Of a stretch of DNA of 64,000 bases, positions 63,792-64,000 are shown piece by piece. Origin of the DNA: Aquabacterium sp. J223 (GTDB taxonomy: Bacteria > Pseudomonadota > Gammaproteobacteria > Burkholderiales > Burkholderiaceae_C); assembly GCF_024666615.1 (NCBI RefSeq), contig NZ_CP088297.1, positions 1,302,001 through 1,366,000 of the forward strand, given 5' to 3'. The notes beneath the pieces were generated by a model that was not told the origin of the DNA, did no database searches, and saw only the letters and a list, made by a program, of their open reading frames with translations. Position 1 is the stretch's first letter; every line of letters begins with the position of its first letter. The translations under genes and the position numbers were made by a program.

Positions 63792-64000
63792 TCAGCCCCG
63801 CAGCCAGACGGTGACGCTGTGGATGCCCAGGCCGACGAGGCCGCCGACCAGCGTGCCGTTGATGCGAACGAACTGCAGGTCGCGGCCGATGTGCCGCTCC
63901 AGCTCGCCGGACAGCGCGACGGTGTCCCAGGCCTGCACCTGCGCGGCGATGTAGTTGCCGATCTCGGGACGCCAGCGGTCGAGCCAGCGCGGCGCGGCCT
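63792..64000 (-). CDS. 3' end of a DUF445 family membrane protein gene
   Basis: The last 69 codons of a minus-strand gene enter from the right edge. The sequence WRPEIGNYIAAQVQAWDTVA, then LSGELERHIGRDLQFVRING and TLVGGLVGLGIHSVTVWL is the conserved C terminus of DUF445 proteins, whose final hydrophobic helix follows the RDLQFVRINGTLVGG motif. The function is unknown. The start lies outside the window. Confidence 0.8.
   Translation of the reverse strand, partial: AAPRWLDRWRPEIGNYIAAQVQAWDTVALSGELERHIGRDLQFVRINGTLVGGLVGLGIHSVTVWLRG

Overview
The window is a stretch of chromosome from a very GC-rich betaproteobacterium of the order Burkholderiales, most like the Rubrivivax/Piscinibacter/Sphaerotilaceae group. 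This rests on two Bug-type tricarboxylate receptors, the gene orders gmk-rpoZ-spoT and crp-ftsK-lolA-rarA, a LivHMGF set, a PEP-CTERM protein and heavy GC bias at third codon positions. It is ordinary chromosome with accessory blocks. I see no phage, insertion sequence, CRISPR array or rRNA. No gap between genes exceeds 300 bases.

Layout. 1-6654: DUF429 protein, moeB, ctpA, a divergent ferric-iron ABC transporter pair around a Fur-box-like dyad, and an HU protein with a histone-H1-like tail. 6827-12683: an L,D-transpeptidase-like exported protein, a large PAS-GGDEF-EAL protein and a sensory diguanylate cyclase. 12686-19188: a tripartite tricarboxylate transport locus (tctE, tctD, divergent porin, tctC, tctB, tctA) with an 11-bp phased GACAG array between the regulators and the porin. 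19195-28939: DUF502 protein, tRNA-Arg(CCU), and a leftward set moxR-GNAT-VWA-tamA-tamB. 29087-33163: cytochrome c4, a family 5 solute receptor, rpmG/rpmB and trxB. 33339-40271: crp/fnr, ftsK, lolA, a chemoreceptor and rarA. 40297-47274: livHMGF, then convergent gmk-rpoZ-spoT. 47426-52034: methyltransferase-fold protein, PEP-CTERM protein, GspE-type ATPase and an FAD oxidoreductase. 52039-57459: a hydroxycinnamate (ferulate-type) cluster of amidohydrolase, crotonase, feruloyl-CoA synthase, Bug receptor and MarR regulator. 57519-64000: greB, a second L,D-transpeptidase-like gene facing a second GGDEF-EAL gene, a cupredoxin, a Gly/Ser/Thr-rich exported protein, a hemerythrin and the end of a DUF445 gene.

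How it fits together. Three cyclic-di-GMP enzymes lie in 64 kb, two of them each facing a homologous L,D-transpeptidase-like gene, so this two-gene module occurs twice. Outer-membrane biogenesis (tamA, tamB, lolA), uptake of organic acids and branched amino acids, and aromatic acid use are the main themes.

Quality warning. Six genes (L,D-transpeptidase-like, porin, chemoreceptor, livF, gspE, second Bug receptor) are broken by seven single-base-type frameshifts. Six of the seven lie exactly in C6 or G6 runs, and five of those six plus the chemoreceptor need one base fewer. Homopolymer errors in the assembly are the simplest explanation, so I annotate these genes as frameshifted but probably intact in the organism.
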